Shown here in pieces: positions 33,966 to 46,610 of a stretch of DNA of 64,000 nt (positions are counted from its first letter, which is position 1; each line of letters opens with the position of its first letter). The translations under genes and the position numbers were made by a program. The stretch comes from Vandiemenella viatica (Eukaryota; Arthropoda; Insecta; Orthoptera; Morabidae). The notes beneath the pieces are model-generated. The model did not search any database. It worked only from the letters and a program-made list of their open reading frames with translations, and was not told the origin of the DNA. The stretch covers positions 223,446,739 to 223,510,738 of the forward strand of contig CM061919.1 of assembly GCA_031002005.1 (NCBI GenBank), in the 5' to 3' direction.

Positions 33966-34255
33966 AAATAGTTACAAATAAACAACCAGCAAGTTTTATA
34001 ATATTAGGATTTCGTCAAACATGATTTAATAAACCTAAATCTCGGCTCTTATTCGTTGCTGAGGGGGATTGAAACTGCGTATACAACAATAAATGAATAA
34101 AAAACCGTTGTTTTGCGTTCTTAATTAACAATTAATTGAAAAAGAATTACCTTTTGTTAGTATGGACATTAATAATATTGTTTTCCACCACAATGCCACT
34201 AAAACTGTGCTGATATGGTTTATCGATTGATATAACGATTCATTCAGAATGTGTC

Positions 34256-34472
34256 TACCATGCCCAGTGGATGTGTGTTTAGTACTGGCTTTCGGAAGAA
34301 TGCGGATTCGAATCCCGCCCGGCCATTCAAATTTCAGTTTTCTATTATTTCCAGAAGTCACTGAAGGTGAATGAATGCCGGGATGCTTCCTTCAAAACCT
34401 CGTAGCCTAATTCTGAGTAGTTCCTTGTCCTGTAACCTGTGCCATCTTTAACGAAGCCGACGCTCTGGCGAT
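34256..34472 (+). mobile_element. SINE-1 copy, diverged
   Basis: Decayed head, B-box GGATTCGAATCCCG, core TTTCTATTATTTCCAGAAGT, GTGAATGAATGCCGGGATGC with a 4-bp duplication (GAATGAATG), and an eroded tail. Confidence 0.78.
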
Positions 34473-35436
34473 ATTTAAATTCGTACGATTCGTAAATTTG
34501 TACGAAATAACAGGCTAATTAATCAGGAATAAGGGTCTTCCTCTTTCTGACTTTGTTAACATGTGCTTTACTGAGCTTCTCCGATGTAGTTAAAACAAAA
34601 TATTGTAAGAAATACGAGCATTACAGACGTGAAGCGACAAAACAGATTTCTGTCATTTTCTTCAACCTCGGGGTACTATGTCATCGAGTAATGCTTGCTG
34701 CTGATATATGAAGTGTGGTGGAATGTTTGAATGTTATATTTCAAAATTATTTTATATTTTTACCCTCCAAGTTCCGTGCAAATGAAATCGTAGTTGATTA
34801 ATACTCGCGAAACTTTATAATTTTACGAAGGGTAGCAAAGTAACTGGAGCTACATTTCAGTGCAGACAGCAAACTCTCGACTTTCCTGTAAGGTGCCAAA
34901 GAAAAATGCTCTTCCTTTAAAAAAATCAGTCTCTACTAACAAAAAATTTTGTTTATCCGTTCTTTGTACAACAGTTTGCGCTGTAGTATTCCAAATATTT
35001 ACCCGACGTCGATTAAAAGCGCAGGAACCATGTAGTTACTATAGTCTGTTAGTAACACAATTTGTTAAATGTTGGTAATTATTTCATGTTCGGGGGAGGA
35101 AAGGGGGAGGGGAAGTGGAATTTTGACATATTTTTCCATGTCGATGAACTTAGACGGAAATAGGTACAAGGCTATTGAATGTAATGATATATATAATAAT
35201 TAAAATTAAATGACGAGTATAATGCGAAGTTAAAACTTTTAAAAATAAAATTGAAATCAGATGAAAAGGTGAGTTACATTTTCAGGTTTATTTGATTTTT
35301 TGTAATGAAGAGGGCAGCAGAAGAGAATAATTCTGGGGGAATAATTAAAATTATTATAGTCGATTCTGATAATTACCATCAATAATAAGTATTGGAAATG
35401 GGGAGACTATTTCATGATAATAATACATATTTTTTT
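34473..35436. other. no recognisable feature
   Basis: AT-rich unique sequence. Confidence 0.5.
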
Positions 35437-35660
35437 CCTTTACACCTCGTTGACGTCGATGTCATTAGAGGTAGGAGGTACTGGGACATGGAACGGGAAG
35501 GAATTCGGCCATGGCCTTTCGAAGGAACCATCCTGGCATTCGCCTGGAGTGATTTGGGGAAACAACATAAAACCCAAATCTGGATGCCCGGACGGGGATT
35601 CGAACCCTAGTCCTTCCGAATGCGATGCCAGAGCGTTACCGCTCACCCACCACGCACGGT
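35437..35660 (-). mobile_element. SINE-1 copy, full length
   Basis: Minus strand: head GCGTGGTGGGTGAGCGGTAA, B-box GGTTCGAATCCCC, complete core, GGTTCCTTCGAAAGGCCATG, and full tail CATCGACGTCAACGAGGTGT. It is one of the better-preserved copies. Confidence 0.9.
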
Positions 35661-36690
35661 ATGTTAATAAAGAACGAAGGCGTGTATCAAACCAGAGGGA
35701 CTTGCTACATAGAACATGTTTTAATGGGATTAAGAGTTATCTAAAAAGCATCTTTCTCCGATTGTTTCCGTCTCATATGAGGCGAAACAACGTTTATTTA
35801 CGCCGTGTAGTCTTTGCATGTATATACTTCGTAAAAATGTAACGTGGTAAAATTATTATACATTCGTTTTCAAAAAATTAAATAAAAACAAGTCAACAAA
35901 TCGTAGTGAACAACCAATCATCTGCCCAGAGAAATTTAATATTCAGCATGATTAAAAAAGTTTGTATGAAACATTTATTTTGATTTATTGACCACAGCAA
36001 TATTATTTGACAAAATTTGCATTTATTAAAGTTTAATGAGAACGATTGGGATATATAACTGGCGCGTGACTGCGGGGGGTTATAATTATGAATTGTTACG
36101 TTGATGAGACGTTTTCCAACATATCAAATGTAAAACTGGTCGTGGTGTATGTTTTATAAGATACGACTTCACATCATACTGATAGTGAAAATGGAATTTC
36201 GGAATAGGAAAATCGGAGTCACCCGTTTTAGTTTATTTCTTGTGTAATTTTATGTGGCGCATCAGTTCAATAGTCCCCCCCCCCCTGTTCATTGTTCAAT
36301 TAACAAAGCTCAGTAAAAAACACTTCAGGATTTTTTTAATTTCATTAATTTTTAATTGCGATGGAGCACATGCTCCGGTTAGTGTACAAAAATAATTGTA
36401 ACTGTTCAAAATTTAGTATTAAAGAGTCTTATTAAGCTTCATTTCTCGTATCTCTGCTACTGATGTTTGCAACCATTAAACGCATCTGGTAGTAACTGGA
36501 TCATTGTGAGTTTTATCAAAGTTTGGTAGTAAATCGATTTTTTATAGACACTTATTGCAATAATAAATTTCTTAACAATTTGTCAAATAGAAAGCATGAT
36601 TTGATATGGTGCAAATAACAAGGATCTTGGATGCGAGACAAACAATTTTCGTCAAAGCTTCTACAATTTTTGTGGCTTTTCGGATCGTCT
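35661..36690. other. no recognisable feature
   Basis: AT-rich unique sequence with a short poly-C tract near 36275. Confidence 0.5.
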
Positions 36691-36691
36691 A

Positions 36692-36878
36692 TGTCAAGGT
36701 TAATAGAGCCGGAACAAAATGATAGGCTAGAATGGGGAAAGATTTCGGCCCGGGCATTCCCTAGGAGTGATTTAGGGAAACCACAGAATATCGAAATCTG
36801 GATGGCTGGAACGGGATTCGAACTGGCGAGCTCTCAAAACCCAAGCCCCAGCGTTACAAACTCACCTACAATAGTCTG
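36692..36878 (-). mobile_element. SINE-1 copy with deletion
   Basis: Minus strand: B-box AGTTCGAATCCCG, core CTGTGGTTTCCCTAAATCAC and a jump to CCGAAATCTTTCCCCATTC. The block between GGGAATGCC and GGCCG is deleted. Head and tail are diverged. Confidence 0.75.
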
Positions 36879-38460
36879 AAAGTATTTAAAGTATTCATTG
36901 TAAACTGTATTGAATTTTGTATGATGCAGTTATATCCTAAGGCAGATTTAACAGCTGCAGTTGTCACAAAACTTCTTTCTAAAACTTTAACCATATTTAG
37001 GAGGTTATATTGGAGATCGTTAGATTAGGGTATATTACCTTATTCAGTTTTTGAATGTTTTTCAGGATTTTGCTGTCCATTTAATAGTTCTGGTGTTTTG
37101 ACTGTGTTTACAGAGCAGTAAACATTTGTGAATATTTCGAATGAACATGACATTAAGTGTATTACACTTTAAAGTATCCCTGTTTTTGGCCGGAATCTCA
37201 AACAGATTCAGCGTGAAGACTGCAGTACCTCTATACCGCTGTCGCTAGCATTATCACAGTCATACACGTTGTGACTAGGTCGTTGATATTTCTAGCAGTG
37301 TACCTTAGAATGAGACGAAAGTTGCTTCGCTTTTTGCGGAACAGAAGCGAATGAAACTATAGTTTCATACCAGTACCAAAAAACTTTTCCGCTCTTGATT
37401 TTATTTACCGCCATTTCATCTGCCTTTAGTCTTTGTGAATTTGTTTTATTTATCAGTTAACAAGGAAAAACGTGTTGAGCGTAACAACAAAATGCGCATG
37501 TGTCCAATAAATGGGAACATTCGTCTGATGTATTCAATAATTGTAATTTTTTTAATTTATTTTAGTCGACTTTAGATGTATTTTAACGTAAAACATTTTA
37601 TGAAAAGAGAACTCAGGGATCTTGTTCTTATTGTAAGGTTCCTCTGGTTTGAGTGGGTCTGTGATTTCTGCCCACGTCCCATTAGACTGGAGTTAAATGT
37701 TCTCTCTGGTCTGAACCGCTGTCTGTGGGCAGCTGGGCTTGCCTTCCGCCGCCTCTGTTTTATGAAGACAGAATTGTATGTATGGACCAACCACATTACT
37801 TTCTTAAGCATTATTTGATCGTCAGTTGTCGCCGTTACTACAGAACCGGCTTCCAATCAGCATACCTGGTTTTGGAGGTGTAGTATACATGGACGAGATA
37901 TGTTACGGAGAAAAACGTGTTTCCAAAGAACCTCACTTGACGAGACACTCTGCAACAATATAGCCATATCGGTTTTTCGTCTGCAGTGTAGTAAATACGT
38001 TGTTGATTTATCAATAAATAGTTGGCTGATACATTTTCTGAATGTATTAGTAATTTTGAGAAGTTACAGTTTTAAAATAAAGTATTTAGTTAAATGGAAA
38101 AAGAGGTTGGTTTGACTAGCTTATAGAAGGCGTCGGTATGTCTCGGCGCGCATTTATTGAAAGATTAGTTTTGATTGGCCAAATCCATCGGAGTTAGCCA
38201 ATGAGTTGACAGTAAGTAGCAAGTTCAGAATGTTGCACTCGTGTTTAATGTCTCCCACTGGTGGCCTGATGGTTAAGATATAATCTTAATTTAATAGTAA
38301 AATGAAGAGGTAGTCATCAAGAAGTATTTACAAGTGGCCTTAGATCTTTTTGGACAATGTTGATGCAAGAAAGAAGACGTGGAAAGTTTAATAGAGACCT
38401 TACCGATCCTTTAAGGCAACCTCGGGGCGGAGCTATATTTTTTTTGGACGGGTTAGCTTT
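36879..38460. other. no recognisable feature
   Basis: Mostly AT-rich. CTGGTGGCCTGATGGTTAAG near 38260 resembles the A-box of SINE-2 but has no body behind it. Confidence 0.45.
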
Positions 38461-38461
38461 C

Positions 38462-38562
38462 AGTGACTCCATGGCCGAATTCCTTCCGATTCCTTGTCAC
38501 CAGTCCCATCCCACCTCTAATGACATCGACGTCGACGACGTGTAAAGCCGTAAGTAAAAAAA
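38462..38562 (+). mobile_element. SINE-1 3' half
   Basis: Starts at GTGACTCCATGGCCGAATTC and runs through CACCTCTAATGACATCGACG to GACGTGTAAAGCCGTAAG and an A-rich end. The 5' half is absent, which fits a 5'-truncated insertion or a later deletion. Confidence 0.82.
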
Positions 38563-38872
38563 GTATCAGCGACTACTTCTTAATAATACTATATCGTGAT
38601 TGACAATATTTGCGGGAGTCTGTAATATCAGGAAATGAAATTTCGATTAAACTCAAACATATAGCAGGTTGGCCACTAACAGAACATTTTCAGGAAATCA
38701 TTAGTGTGCGCTATAAGTTAACGAACTGATTCGTGTAGAGTTATTTAACGAAACCTAACGTTCTCAGGAATATTCTTCGGGTAACATGAAGAGGCAACGA
38801 GTGACCATTTTACAACCTTCGGAGTGCATATTTTTGTAACCACTGATATATCCAAAATAATTTGATTTATTT

Positions 38873-39076
38873 CAGGGCCGGCGTTTGGGGGGGTTAAGCG
38901 GGTGAAAAGTACCCGGGCCCGCCGGCTGATGGGGGACCCCGATCACCGACTGTAGGGGCCCTCAGGCCATGAAGCCATTAATCCGTCCATCGTCGCCCGG
39001 CCAGGTTGTGTGGAGCTAAATAAAAAAAAAAGTCGCCCATTTTAACCCGGGCCCGAAATTTCTAGCACCGGCCCTG
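38873..39076. mobile_element. hAT MITE with perfect 8-bp target duplication
   Basis: A 204-bp element starting CAGGGCCGGCG and ending CACCGGCCCTG. ATTTATTT lies immediately on both sides (38865-38872 and 39077-39084), the 8-bp duplication expected of hAT transposition. The interior is GC-rich (GGGCCCGCCGGC, GGGGCCCTCAGG) and non-coding, with an A-run near 39021-39031. It must depend on a hAT transposase in trans. Confidence 0.92.
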
Positions 39077-39084
39077 ATTTATTT

Positions 39085-40970
39085 GTTTAGTCAACTACTT
39101 CAAAAGTTTAATAACCACGACAATTCCATATAATAACAAGTATCTTCCTGGTGTCCATGGCCATGTCCAGAAACTCTGACCGATCAGGTTAATTGTTATT
39201 GGCTAGCTTGTAAACGTGCCGGTTGTCGTTTTGTGAAGACACCTGTCACGGAGACCCTACATAGAAATTTTGCCGTCTGTTGTTACGTCTGAACTTGGAT
39301 TTGACTTCGAGTCACGGTTCAATTATCCAGATTTCAGTTTTCCATTGTTTCCCGAAACCAGTACGAGAGAACAGAGCGATATGATGGGGTTCCGGTCGTA
39401 GTCTGCCATGTTTCCTGTTAGAATCTTGTTTCCATCACTAAGTTTCACCGCTGGATGTAAGGTATGCTCGAAGTTTTTTTGGTTTTTACGATAAGTTGTG
39501 TGCCCGTAGGATTGGCACATTGGGTTAAGCTATGACAGATGCGCAATGCACATCAACTTTAAACTCTTGCATTGGACCATTAAGTTTATTTTACTTTTAA
39601 TGCAGCAGAATACGTGATAGTTTCCTAATATAAAAGGCAATTTTATCTACCATTGGGCCTTTCTATATCGTGCATGAAAATTCCTTTATGAAAAAAAATT
39701 CGTCTGTTAATTTTTCTATTGTAGTTCTTGCCACCCCAAACATGATGATAACGAAAATTTTAGATTAATCATGTGTTGAAAATAATTTTAGGTGGTTTAG
39801 TGATGAACTGAAGGAAAAATAAAGGTTTATCTAATCTTCGTGGATATGAGAATTCTCTGCTAATCGACTCTGACAATGTTATAACTTTAATTTTTTCCAC
39901 TACTTCCACTTTTTTTGCGCAAGAAAACATAAAAAACCTTATTCTCTCCCCTCTACTTCCTAAACAACTAAACCTAAAGTTCCTTCAAAACTTACGTTGA
40001 TATGTACCTTCCTAAAGATTACGGGTAAAATATAGGCACTATTTTTAGGAGTTGATAGTTTCTACAGAATAGCTAAATTAACAAGTTATCAAATTTGAAT
40101 CTTCTATGGGTATTTTTTTCGGCAAGAAATCGTACATATTGCTTAAAAGAATTTCATGAATTGGATAATATGTTGTCAAAGTGTTTTTATTTAAAAGTTT
40201 CGAGATGTTTTTTGAAGAACGAACATATATATATTTTTTTCATCTAAATTTTTGTTTCGTGTTTGGCCTATCATTCACAATACAATTTACAAAAACGAAT
40301 AATAAACTCGATTTAACAATAACTTGTAACCGGAAGTTTTTTTTTTTTTTTTTTTTAAACAATAATTTTGTATTATTATTTAATTCAATTGAGTACACAA
40401 CCTGTGCACGGAACCTTGAGTTTTGACGTATTTTCTACCGTCTTTGATGTCTTGTCGTATATTCTTGGTTGTTGCAAGACATGTGTGAGGTAGGTGAAGC
40501 TAACGAGTTAATTCTGTGCCCCGCCTGTGTTCAGTTTAAGCGGTGGTTAAAACTTGCGGATCGCTGACGGAGGCGCCGCCACGGTGTTAGGACGGGCGGG
40601 AAAACTCTTAAGCCGGGATTAAGAAGGTTGGGCGCCTGCAAGCCACTTCTCCTCGGCAAAGGCTGCCGATATCCCGTCTTCCGCACCGCTGCCCTGATAA
40701 CTATAGTAAGCGCTGCTAGGAACAACGCCACCGACGGGACGTGGGATCAAACCGTGCGTCATGGCAGCAGCTTAGCTCAGGAGGACTACTATACCAGTGC
40801 AACAAGCTTACCTACTCGGGAGAAAGATTTTAGATCACACTAGTGTGTAATATCTGTGATGTTGTGTACTTTGACAATTTAAGTAAAAACTTTTTACGTG
40901 CCTATATTCTTGAAGCTGTTATCTTCCACTGGGATATCACTTGTCTCCATTGCGGTTTAGAATTTTTTTT
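39085..40970. other. mostly unassigned; GC-richer patch 40.5-40.8 kb
   Basis: 39325-39360 holds a tiny SINE-1 core scrap (CCAGATTTCAGTTTTCCATT). 40500-40830 is GC-rich and could be 5' untranslated sequence of a non-LTR element or a host exon; no domain is readable. The remainder is AT-rich. Confidence 0.4.
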
Positions 40971-40975
40971 GCTTG

Positions 40976-41238
40976 GGCTTTACGCTTCGTCGACAGCGAG
41001 TTCATTAGAGGCGAGACTGGATTGGGGCAAGGAACCGGAAGGAATTCGCCCATGGCCTTTTCGAAGGAAGCATCCCGGCATTCGCCTGGAGTGATTTGGG
41101 GAAACCATGGAAAACCCAAATCTGGATGCCCGGACGAGGATTCGAACCGACGTTCTCCCGATGCCCGGACGAGGATTCGAACCGACGTTCTCCCGAATGC
41201 GAGGCCAGAACGTTAACCGTTCACCCACCACACTCGGT
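40976..41238 (-). mobile_element. SINE-1 copy with duplicated B-box
   Basis: A full-length minus-strand copy (head GAGTGTGGTGGGTGAACGGT, full core, tail TCGACGAAGCGTAAAGC). The 35-bp segment 41125-41159 is repeated exactly in tandem at 41160-41194, so the head contains two B-boxes (GGTTCGAATCC). The two units are identical, so the duplication is recent or has been homogenised. Confidence 0.93.
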
Positions 41239-41760
41239 AGGGTTTAGAAGAAACAACGTAGGCAGAACCTAATCATTCCCCAATTAAGATTTAGGTTTTT
41301 AACAAAACTTCATGATTTGTTAAAATTGTTAGTAATTCATTTAGATGAAATTTATTGAAATGTAATGCTCATGGGTTTTCTTTCGGATAATATTGTGGAA
41401 TGTTGAGGTTTCGGAGCTTGCTATGCTTTCATTCTCGAGTCCTGTGACGGGATATCGAAGCCATTCACTGCTTCTTTCGTGACGGACGCGATAGCGAGCC
41501 GCTGTTAGCGTAAACGACGGAGTAAGGCAGTGGGATGGATAAAGTGCGTGATACACATTACGGTTCTGGTTGTCGCAACGCTCATCCAGTATCTGAGGAT
41601 TACTGCATAGCCCGCCATCCTGACCTCGTCTAATCATCGGGCAACGAACCTCTAAAGATTACATTTCAATGCCACGCAGTGAAAGCTTTCGTTCACTTAT
41701 TGTTTGGTACACTTTATTGCGCCTTCTAGGGGGGGGGGGGGGTAGGAAATAAATAAGTAG

Positions 41761-42176
41761 GGTCTACATACTCTAGCAGTGAACAACCAAGAGCTGTGTA
41801 TCCGCTGCGGGGGAACCCACAGCGTTGTGGTCTGCACGCGTCCGCGTGAAGCCACGTCGACATGTGCAAACTGTGGGGGTGATCATGCGGCGGGCTACGG
41901 CAGATGCGCGGTCAGGTAGAAGCTGCAAGCCACTGCCGACAGAAACGACACCAACCTAATCACACCCAGACTGCAGAAGAAGAAGATCGCCGAGAAAATA
42001 ACATCAGAAAATCAACCCTCGGTCATCCAAGCTGCCACAGACCACTACCACGGAGTCAAGCGGAGGTCCACCACAAGATTCTAAACTGCTGCGGCCATGA
42101 CCGTCACCAGAAACTGGACAATCTGTTGGGAAAAATCGTCCAGCTCCAGTTGATTATGACGATGATCCCCAACTGA
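41761..42176 (+). pseudogene. non-LTR retrotransposon gag zinc-knuckle remnant
   Basis: The frame from about 41779 reads CIRCGGTHSVVVC, then CANCGGDHAAGYGRC: two consecutive CCHC knuckles of the spacing found at the C-terminus of ORF1 (gag) in jockey/R1-type non-LTR elements, where they bind the RNA. A stop at 41917-41919 is followed in the same frame by a lysine-rich stretch (LQKKKIAEKIT) and further stops. No reverse transcriptase follows. This is an isolated ORF1 fragment. Confidence 0.65.
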
Positions 42177-42179
42177 TCA

Positions 42180-43085
42180 CACGAACACTTGGGGGGTTTT
42201 TAAGATAAGGGCGCCGACGCCGTCCAAAGCCATTCTTCCCCCAACGTGAAATAAATAAAATGTGTCCCCAAAAACCACCCAACCTGAAAAATAACCGTAA
42301 AGTTTGCTAATGCCAATGGAACTGTACAGAAAAGCCGTTGAGGCAGCGAAAAAAAAAAGTGAGAAGTCAATCTTCAGGGTTTTTTTTATTTTTATTTTTT
42401 ATTGAACACACTTACTTTCTTTCTTGAAGTTAGCTTCTTTCGATAATCGTCAGATTCTTCAAATAAGGGGACGGGGAAGGTTAATTTGCAAGTCCAGAAT
42501 TATCACCTGAATTGATTAATGCAGTTATGTTTTAAAAAAAACTTATGTTTATCAAAAGTTATCAACCCAGTAAATTGATATAACGGCCTTTGATTCGAAT
42601 CTATTCGATATAGTTATTGTGTTATCTCGACCACTGAGTGCAGAATTGATTGTGGTGTACCGAACCCAGAACGCATACAGGAAGACACTGTTATAAAGCC
42701 GCACTGGTGTCCTGACGAAGATACTGTTTTCTCAATATACACAAATGGGTACATGAAAATCTTTAGCTAAAATCGAGGCGTGTGAATTGGAGTGATGTAT
42801 CATGACGACCAGGGAACTCACAGTCCAAAGATGAAAGGTCTGTTGTCCGGACGTGTGCTGCATATGTTAAATCTGATCTCTGAATTCCATATACAAGATA
42901 GTTCTAGTCTTATATCATATGTAAAAGAGCATGTTACCATCAGAAATATCGAGCTGATGTACTACGATGGATTTAAAAACAGAGACCATGTTCTATAACC
43001 AAGTCTAAAGGATTTTCCCTTTCGCTGCGGCAGAAAAATGGAGCACTTCGACTTTTGGCTCACTCCGAACGATATGACGTCATCT
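42180..43085. other. no recognisable feature
   Basis: AT-rich unique sequence. Confidence 0.5.
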
Positions 43086-43119
43086 GAATATTAAATATAA
43101 GCCCACTAAACGCGTTTTC

Positions 43120-43347
43120 TCCAGAATTACATGGGTGAATGTACGTGCGGTGAAGTTCTGCTTTTCAGCCTGTGCACAGAATAAACGCCGTCGTTCCTTT
43201 GGTCGCACTTGGCTGATGGAAAAGTTTGTGCGAGGCTTTTGGTACTTTGGCTCCCCTCTCAATCTCCCCTCCAAGTTCGCAATACCTCAATGGATACGAA
43301 TTATACAGCAGGGCTTATTAAACCCTTATGAATCGAGCGGGAAGTAA
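43120..43347 (+). pseudogene. possible transposase helix-turn-helix remnant
   Basis: The frame reads VRAVKFCFSACAQNKRRRSF, then NLPSKFAIPQWIRIIQQG and NPYESSGK. It resembles the N-terminal helix-turn-helix found in mariner-type and related insect transposases (vVxfyfxxxsxxxvrrxFrxxF..PSxxtIxrWvxxFxxtG..xxxsG). No catalytic domain is visible downstream. The match is by eye and could be coincidental. Confidence 0.3.
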
Positions 43348-44940
43348 TAATAATTTCCTTCTCTGATGAAGCATAACTAAATAGGGGAAATTATTAAGTC
43401 CTGCAAATTACTGTTAAAATCACAATGTACGGCCCTTATCGTTTTACACCAGGTAATATTTACACACAGCAGCTACTGGTTTAGAACGACTTTCTTGCCC
43501 TAACGGTAAGATATCTATCGGAATTCGAAACCTTCAGCTGCTTGAATTTGATCTTCGCTGAAGACAGATCTTGGGTTGTGAGCAGGAAGTAAGACACCAA
43601 CGTTTCATTGTTAAGATTCGATGTAAACTTTTAGGCCACCAGAACTCTCCAAGATTACTACTTGGGGTAAACGAGATCGAGACATAATTCCCGACATCTT
43701 GTAGATCTGTCACGCAAAATTTATTATAAACTCTGTACTCCGACTAGTTACCTCTGATCTTGCAGAAATGAACCACAGTGATGTGCTGTTCAGAATTAAC
43801 AAATCTCAAAAACATTTTCAAAGAGAGAGAGTTTTTATCTCACAGAAACCGTGACTCTTCAAGTTGTACAAAGTGGAATCTTTCATAAAGACTTATATCG
43901 ATGAAACAAAAATTAAATTTGACAATTACTTTGAAAGACGTAATTAATACGGATAAATCCTGATGTGACAATAATAATTTAGTACCTGAACGATTGTCGC
44001 ACTTGTTTATGATTTAGAACCTCTCGAGTTAATTTTTACATTCCGCATTCGGCAGTAAATTGTTCGTCATAAAGATTGAAGTATCCTTTCTCATTATTTT
44101 CTTTGCACGTAGGCATTAGCGTACCAGGAGATAAGTAACTATGCTGTCGAAAACTTTTAGATGTTTTTATGAAAAAGTTGATGTCAAATTGTATGATTTG
44201 TATTTGGCAGTAAATACTATTGAGAACAAATTAATTCACTCAACAGGACAAACGGAGAAGAACTGATGCTCATTTCCCTGCAATTGGTTCTTATTCAAGC
44301 TCAGATTTTAAGGGCGTTTTCATCTCAAAAATCGTCGAATTTGACTAGTTGTATCTGTACTTGGGTAATCTCGCCAGTTTTAAACCTTATTTGCACTTAA
44401 TTTTTTTTTTTTTAGTGTCACTATAAAGAGCTACACAATAACGATTCAATTGGGGATTACTTATAGCTAAATATGTGATAAGAATTTTGAAGTTTAAGCT
44501 GAAACTGATTTTCCAAGATTGAAACGCGTATCCGTTGTATTGCTCTGTGCAAACCTCTCGGATGAAAGATAAGCCTCGGTCGTTTACGCTGCTGTGTAGT
44601 CTGGAGATGTTTAGGGATGCTGATAGAACCATCTTCAGGCGGAGACGGAAAGAATATGGCTCGCTGGAGGGAACGCATTGAAATGCAGATTGGAGTGGAC
44701 TGCGAGGGAAGCGGGAAAACACCACACAGCGAAGCAGCTCAGCCGCTTAAAGGGTTGTGCTGCATTCACAACTGTCAGCTGTGATTGATAACTGATGCAG
44801 TACTCTCAAAATTCTCATGGTTTGCAGAAACACATTACCGTTAATGCAGCATACAAGGGTCGTCGAGTTTATGTTCCTATACAAGTAACTTACATATTGT
44901 AAGAGAAAAAGGTTTTACAGCATCCTGTACTGAAGTATTT
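43348..44940. other. no recognisable feature
   Basis: AT-rich unique sequence. Confidence 0.5.
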
Positions 44941-44952
44941 ATAGATCTTAGT

Positions 44953-45423
44953 TTGCAATTGAGAATGATTCGCTGCTACGTGTTCTCAATTTATCTCTAT
45001 GGGTGTGAAAGCTGGACCTTAGACCAAAATCTAGAGAAAAGAATTGATGCTTTTGAAATGTATTTGTATCGTCGCCTCTTACGCCTATCTTGGGTGCTGA
45101 AAGTCTCAAACGATGAAGTACTTCATAGGATGGAGAAACAAAAAGAACTGCTGCTCACTATAAAGCAAATGAAAACACAATATCTAAGACACATTAAGAG
45201 AGGTGAGAGGTACCAGCTACTGCAACTCGTCATTGAAGAAAAGACGCAGGGGAAAAGATCTGTTGGAAGGAGAAGGAATTCGTGGCTGAAGGACATTCGG
45301 AGATGGTACAACTGCACGTCAGAAAAGGCTATCCATGCGGCAGTGTCACGTTCAGAGTTAAGGGGACCACACCCTGCCTATCTAACACATGTTAATTTAG
45401 GCAAGTATTTAACCCATTTCTGA
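44953..45423 (+). pseudogene. LINE (RTE-like) C-terminal domain fragment
   Basis: A 156-codon frame matching the region after the reverse transcriptase in RTE-type non-LTR elements: YLYGCESWTLDQNLEKRIDA, then FEMYLYRRLLRLSWV and VLHRMEKQKELLLTIKQMKT, then GRRRNSWLKDIRRWY. In intact elements this domain follows the FADD-containing palm and helps bind the template. The catalytic part is absent, so it is a 5'-truncated copy. The family differs in detail from the LINEs at 48.3-51.7 and 59.6-61.0 kb. Confidence 0.85.
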
Positions 45424-46188
45424 AAAAAACTATTTGATGCAGGACCTTAATATTTTTACTGTATGTTACATGATGCTAATAGAGTCAACTGTACTAAAAT
45501 CTACTTTATCCATTTTATAGTTTTTCAAAAATATTTTGTTGTGAACTTCCTAATGGGGAATATTAATAAATGTAGCAGCAGAGGTGGCTTTTTATGTTAT
45601 GTAGAGACTCTGAAAAGTTCATTAAATTATCTCTGATAGCTTCTGATGTAATGGGGCATATGTACAGAAAATTTTAGAAAACAACTATTCGCAAACGCAC
45701 TCAAACAAAACTAACAGCGTGTTTCAAGGTTTGTTGTTTACAAACAGCAGAAACAAGAGAATACTGACCGTTGCCCTCCAAAGATAGCCACACACTCAGC
45801 ACTAAAAAAAAAATCCCTACTGTGCAATATAGGGGTTAAAAAGGTCTAAAATATATGCAGAAAAGTGGGCGTGGCACCGAAATGCACGTGGTAGGAAAAT
45901 GCTATTTAAATGCCCGAAAATTTTTTTCAGCGAAATCCTTTTCAGGATACTTAAAGAATACCTTAATCTATCGAAATATGATGAAAACCGAAAATCGATT
46001 TTTTTTTCGACCTGAACCACGGTGTGGTCCCCTTAACAATGTGGACCGCCAACCTCCAATAGGAGAAGCCGCCTTTACAAGAAGTTACTGATAGAAATTT
46101 CTGAATCTTCCAAAAGCGTCGAATTTTCATAAAGGCTAGAATTATGAAATTTTCTAGCAGCTGGAAGCTCAAGAGTTTTTTATGTCAA
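45424..46188. other. no recognisable feature
   Basis: AT-rich unique sequence. Confidence 0.5.
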
Positions 46189-46610
46189 CTTCATCATCAT
46201 CATCAGTTTCCAGCTACTGACTGGGTCTGCACAAGCCTCTCCATTTTCTTCTTTCTTCCCACCACTTCTCGGTCACCACCTCTCCTCTCTTCCGTACACT
46301 CTCCTCCACATCTCTCAGGTATCCATCCATTCCTTTGCATAGTTTACCACACATTTTTATTTCTTGGACTTTTCTTGTGATTCTCTGCTCTTCCATTCTC
46401 TTTACATGGCCATACAATCTCAGTCTGGCCTATTCTGTCATTTTCTGTTGGGGTTTCTCTTTTACCGTGTGTCCAATCGTTTCATTCCTTATCCTGTCTA
46501 TTTTAGTAACATCCATTTTACCTCTTACTTGGAGAACATCACCTTTCGATCTCCTGCATATAAGTTGAAGGGTTTACACAATATATGTCTTGGTGTGTCC
46601 TAGTTTTTGA
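46189..46610 (-). pseudogene. LINE 3' end with (GAT)n tail
   Basis: On the minus strand the reading LYGHVKRMEEQRITRKVQEI and EVVTEKWWEERRKWRGLC belongs to the extreme C-terminus of a non-LTR polyprotein. A 3' end of ACTGATGATGATGATG (plus-strand 46191-46205) follows. The fragment at 56.5-56.9 kb shares GGAAGAAAGAGGAAATCGAGA-like sequence and a GATGATGATTATG end, so both are from one family. Only the last few hundred bases were integrated. Confidence 0.7.

Noticed and set aside
35392..35842. 72-142-codon frames at 35.4-35.8 kb, and similar ones at 20.3, 40.9 and 55.9 kb
   Set aside because: They lie within SINE-1 copies; the shared peptide (such as PGVIWGN) is a translation of the SINE core, not a gene.
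46144..46603. Plus-strand frames at 46.1-46.6 kb
   Set aside because: They are antisense to the minus-strand LINE fragment, whose peptide matches a known non-LTR C-terminus.
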